Part shown: positions 62,744 through 64,000 of the stretch, piece by piece
Position numbering within the stretch: position 1 is the first letter of the stretch
Layout of the letters: every line of letters begins with the position of its first letter
NCBI RefSeq assembly: GCF_900105065.1
Contig: NZ_LT629749.1
Span: 3,596,001 to 3,660,000 of the forward strand
DNA length: 64,000 nucleotides
Reading direction: 5' to 3'
From: Friedmanniella luteola
GTDB lineage: Bacteria > Actinomycetota > Actinomycetes > Propionibacteriales > Propionibacteriaceae
The notes under the pieces: generated by a model
Told to the model about the DNA's origin: nothing
Seen by the model: only the letters and a program-made list of their open reading frames with translations
Databases searched by the model: none
Position numbers and translations under genes: made by a program

Positions 62744-63379
62744 TCAGAACCCGGCGGCCAGCCCCAGCTCGACCGGTGCCACCGCCGGCCGGAGGAAGCC
62801 GGCGAGCAGCTCGCGGTGCTCGTCGGAGCCCTCGATGAGGTGCCGCAGCTTGGCCACCCCGCGGTGCTGGGCGACGCGCACGGCGTTGGCGGTCATGCCC
62901 AGCCGCTCCCCGACGGCGTCGGCGCTGAGGCCGCCGGCGCGGAGCAGCAGCACCTGCTGGGTCCGTGGCGGCAGCCGGGCCAGCAGGTCGTTGGTGGCCC
63001 GGACGACGGCCGCCGAGACGGCCTGCTCCTCCGGCGTCGGTGAGGGCTCGGTCTGGTCGGGCATCTCCTCGACCAGCACGGCCGCCCGGCGGAAGCCGCG
63101 CTGGGCGTCGGCGACCTTGTGCGCGGCGATGCCGTAGACGAAGGCGGCGAACGGCGCACCCTGCTGCTGGTAGCGGGGCAGCACGTCGAGCACGGCGACG
63201 CAGGTCTCCTGGGCGACGTCGTCGGCCGCCTCGGCACCGCCGGCGTAGCTGCGGAGCCGCGACCGGCAGTAGCGCAGCACCACCGGCCGCACCGCCGCGA
63301 GGAGCGCGTGCAGCGCCACCTCGTCCCCGGTCTGGGCCCGGGCCACGATCGCCGGGTCGAACTGGTCGTGATCGGTCAC
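62744..63379 (-). CDS. SigD/ShbA-like RNA polymerase sigma factor
   Basis: A 211-residue two-domain sigma factor. Region 2 includes RYCRSRLRSYAGGAEAADDVAQETCVAVLDVLP, and region 4 LPPRTQQVLLLRAGGLSADAVGERLG with NAVRVAQHRGVAKLR. Position between guaB and groEL matches SigD of mycobacteria and ShbA of streptomycetes. The GTG start opens VTDHDQFDPAIVARAQTGD; the longer frame adds a non-family sequence. No anti-sigma gene follows. Confidence 0.88.
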   Translation of the reverse strand: MTDHDQFDPAIVARAQTGDEVALHALLAAVRPVVLRYCRSRLRSYAGGAEAADDVAQETCVAVLDVLPRYQQQGAPFAAFVYGIAAHKVADAQRGFRRAAVLVEEMPDQTEPSPTPEEQAVSAAVVRATNDLLARLPPRTQQVLLLRAGGLSADAVGERLGMTANAVRVAQHRGVAKLRHLIEGSDEHRELLAGFLRPAVAPVELGLAAGF

Positions 63380-63545
63380 CCTACGTACCCCCTGTCGTCC
63401 CCGAGAGAAGGCCACCTGCTGCGCGCCACTGTTCCAGACGCCTGCGGGCGCCACAACCGGATCGGGCGCGCCGCTGGGCGGGCCGGGGTAACGAAGGGGC
63501 AACGATCACCGTGCCCCCTGGCTGCCGGGGGGTCCCGGCACGCCA

Positions 63546-63577
63546 CGAGGGCCCTCCCCTGCCGGGAAGGGCCCTCG
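63546..63577. terminator. Hairpin terminator behind groEL
   Basis: CGAGGGCCCT pairs perfectly with AGGGCCCTCG; CCC and GGG extend it with one bulged base. It lies 33 bp past the groEL stop and no T-tract follows. The rest of the 230-bp space holds nothing else I recognise but must contain the sigma-factor promoter. Confidence 0.7.
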
Positions 63578-63609
63578 CGGGTCGTACGGGTCGTGCGGGT
63601 GGAGCAGCC

Positions 63610-64000
63610 TCAGTGGCTGTGACCGTGGCCACCGGCGGCGGCCGGCTCCTCCTCCTCGGGCTTCTCCACCACGAGGGTCTCCGTGGTGAGCAGCAGCGAG
63701 GCGATGGACGCCGCGTTGGCCAGGGCCGAACGCGTGACCTTGACGGGGTCGATGACCCCGGCCGCGATCAGGTCGACGTACTCACCCGTGGCGGCGTTGT
63801 ACCCGCTGCCGGGCTGCAGCTCGGCGACCTTGGCGGTGACGACGTAGCCCGGCTCGCCACCGTTCTCGGCGATCCAGCGCAGCGGCTCGACGGCCGACTT
63901 GCGGACGATGGCGACGCCGGTCCGCTCGTCACCCGTGAGGCCGAGGTCGCCCTTGAGCGCCTCGACGGCGTGGATGAGCGCAGAGCCGCCACCGGCGACG
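63610..64000 (-). CDS. groEL: Chaperonin GroEL, C-terminal end (runs off the window)
   Basis: Translating the minus strand from the edge gives [18 protein letters not shown] through [16 protein letters not shown] and [27 protein letters not shown], unmistakably the last ~129 residues of GroEL. The tail is [15 protein letters not shown], histidine-containing instead of the common Gly-Gly-Met repeat. In mycobacteria a His-rich tail marks GroEL1, and actinobacteria often have two groEL genes. The start lies outside the window. Confidence 0.95.
   Translation of the reverse strand, partial: VAGGGSALIHAVEALKGDLGLTGDERTGVAIVRKSAVEPLRWIAENGGEPGYVVTAKVAELQPGSGYNAATGEYVDLIAAGVIDPVKVTRSALANAASIASLLLTTETLVVEKPEEEEPAAAGGHGHSH

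Overview
The window is about 73-75% GC by eye, with dense coding on both strands, GTG/TTG starts and many ATGA-type overlaps. Protein content (monomeric isocitrate dehydrogenase, GuaB plus GuaB3, His-tailed GroEL, DUF3017/DUF4190/DUF6350 proteins) indicates a chromosomal segment of a high-GC actinobacterium. A Geodermatophilaceae-like genus (Blastococcus, Geodermatophilus, Modestobacter) is my best guess, but this was not searched. I see no tRNA, rRNA, CRISPR array, insertion sequence, prophage gene or origin.

Layout. 1-43 holds the first codons of a minus-strand methylmalonyl-CoA mutase. 223-2115 is a CPA1 antiporter with a C-terminal UBP-type zinc finger. 2229-8013 is the most unusual block: a cytosolic subtilase with NPYWKVP repeats, an ECF-like sigma factor, a 171-aa protein with a carboxypeptidase-regulatory-like domain, and a TPR-CHAT (caspase-like) protein. 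8048-12814 carries trpS, a CNNM transporter with a small coupled ORF, a tandem GNAT and an SMP-30 enzyme. 12817-16271 holds a doubly frameshifted pseudogene, icd, and three copies of a 54-55 bp palindromic element.

16284-31404 is core metabolism: a P-loop kinase, mdh, three DUF4190 proteins around an S10 peptidase, then the minus-strand run DUF6350-purN-purH-folD-DUF3017, a membrane-anchored protein, a Nudix hydrolase, sucCD and a stand-alone B12-binding protein. 31669-36716 has two paralogous M23 endopeptidases and pcrA. 36822-40371 has a PLD-type synthase, a TauE/SafE exporter with a cysteine-free Rrf2 regulator, and small membrane proteins. 40437-44704 is a PspC envelope-stress cluster: response regulator, PspC-histidine kinase, and divergent PspC proteins.

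44733-51627 has yaaA, guaA, a Zn alcohol dehydrogenase, a DUF2231-Rieske protein, a TAP-like secreted hydrolase and chorismate mutase. After a 0.7-kb regulatory stretch, 52335-56949 is an exopolysaccharide-type operon: cellulose-synthase-like GT2, membrane-anchored adaptor and GH81 beta-1,3-glucanase lipoprotein. It is followed by a secreted M6 protease. The right end has guaB3, guaB, a SigD/ShbA-like sigma factor and the groEL 3' end.

Two systems stand out. The protease/sigma/TPR-CHAT operon could be a proteolysis-controlled transcription switch, analogous in parts to the Craspase/Csx30/CASP-sigma module but without CRISPR. The GT2-adaptor-GH81 operon could make and trim a beta-glucan. Both are inferences from gene content. 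Many starts lie 6-7 nt after a TAnnnT box, suggesting common leaderless transcription.
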